From positions 1 to 40,006 of the forward strand of contig JBBSEZ010000027.1 in the NCBI GenBank assembly GCA_038239195.1: a stretch of 40,006 bases of DNA. Direction: 5' to 3'. How positions within the stretch are numbered: the first letter of the stretch is position 1; every line of letters begins with the position of its first letter. Positions 39,519 to 40,006 of this stretch are shown here, piece after piece. This DNA is from JBBSEZ01 sp038239195. Its GTDB lineage: Bacteria > Planctomycetota > Planctomycetia > Gemmatales > Gemmataceae. The translations under genes and the position numbers were made by a program. The notes under the pieces are model-generated. The model was not told the DNA's origin. It saw only the letters and a list, made by a program, of their open reading frames with translations, and ran no database searches.

Positions 39519-40006
39519 ATGAGCGAACCGTCCCCCACGGCCGGCGACCCGGGCTCGAAACGGGCCTGGCTCGAGCTCCGGCGGCCCTGGCAGCGGGGCA
39601 ATCGCCTGCGGGTGGAAGAGTACCTCGAGCAACGCCCCGACCTGCTCCCCGACGAAGAGGCCGTCCTCGACCTCGTCTTCGAGGAGCTCGTCCTCCGGGA
39701 GGACAACGGGGAGGTGGCCCCCGAGCAGGCGGCCGGGAAGGGCAAGGAAATCGGGCCCGCCGCCGACACCCACGCGCTGGGGGCGATCCTCTACGAGTTG
39801 CTCGCCGGGCGGCCCCCCTTCAAGGCGGCGACTGCCCTCGACACCATCCTCCAGGTGATCTCCAACGACCCCGTGCCGCCGTCGGAGCTTCAGTCGAGGG
39901 TGCCGCGCGACCTGGAAACGGTCTGCCTGAAGTGCCTCCAGAAAGAGCCGGCCCGGCGCTACGCCTCGGCCGAGCTCCTGGCCGACGACCTGGCGCGATT
40001 CCTCGA
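39519..40006 (+). pseudogene. Internally deleted Ser/Thr kinase, runs off the window
   Basis: The ATG at 39519 begins with the leader typical of WD40 kinases (RVEEYLEQRPDLLPDEEAVL, DLVFEELVLRE), matching residues 20-55 of the kinase at 16272. Directly after GEV it jumps to APEQAAGKGKEIGPAADTHA, LGAILYELLAGRPPF and VPRDLETVCLKCLQKEPARR, the C-lobe corresponding to residues about 297-375. The glycine loop, the catalytic Lys, HRDLKP and DFG (about 235 residues) are missing, and the usual DVY.LG has become DTHALG. The frame is open to the edge, so a membrane helix and propeller may follow outside. It cannot be an active kinase. It could still be expressed as a truncated pseudokinase, but the sigma remnant before it argues for a decayed sigma/kinase module. 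Confidence 0.75.

Noticed and set aside
1..40006. tRNA, rRNA, CRISPR array, phage or IS transposase
   Set aside because: I read the intergenic stretches and saw no cloverleaf-like sequence, and no transposase or integrase motif occurs in any plausible frame.

Overview
The window is very GC-rich DNA that looks like a large-genome planctomycete of the Gemmataceae type. The markers are two sigma/kinase modules in which an ECF-like sigma factor overlaps a Ser/Thr kinase with a C-terminal beta-propeller, plus a TIGR02996 protein, a DUF4058 protein, a PQQ-propeller secreted protein opening with a WPHWRGP motif, a ceramidase-like protein and a sterol-desaturase-like membrane enzyme. This assignment is from gene content only; no rRNA or tRNA is present.

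Layout. 1-113 is a G/C-only low-complexity stretch. 193-2997 holds recA and a secreted HtrA-like protease in one open frame with no stop between them, followed by a sugar-phosphate isomerase-like protein and a methyltransferase. 4832-6036 is a lower-GC, translationally coupled pair (membrane-anchored GAF-like protein plus an unknown partner). A ceramidase-like protein (+) converges on a lipoprotein, a pseudo-caspase/S41 protease, a PQQ-propeller protein and a sterol-desaturase/WD40 fusion, all on the minus strand. DUF4058, a sigma factor and a kinase with about 14 WD40 blades follow on plus. 19781-20473 is a DUF559 nuclease gene bracketed by two oppositely oriented hairpin-ended repeat elements; a solo hairpin of the same family sits at 23111-23165. 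Then come Nif3, an unknown secreted protein (-), a FadR-type regulator (-) and an ATP-grasp / DUF4259-like / esterase / class-I glutamine amidotransferase operon (-), then a second sigma/kinase module (-).

The right end carries a kinase fused to a response-regulator receiver, two paralogous membrane proteins, a giant ankyrin protein, a TIGR02996 protein, a small unknown gene and, at the edge, a decayed sigma/kinase module. A dispersed repeat of about 52-54 bp occurs three times here (30294, 34197, 38756), always in the same orientation upstream of a plus-strand gene.

The strongest candidates for something undescribed are the DUF559 nuclease with its flanking hairpin elements, the desaturase/WD40 fusion, the pseudo-caspase/S41 protease, the ATP-grasp cluster, and the three-copy dispersed upstream element.
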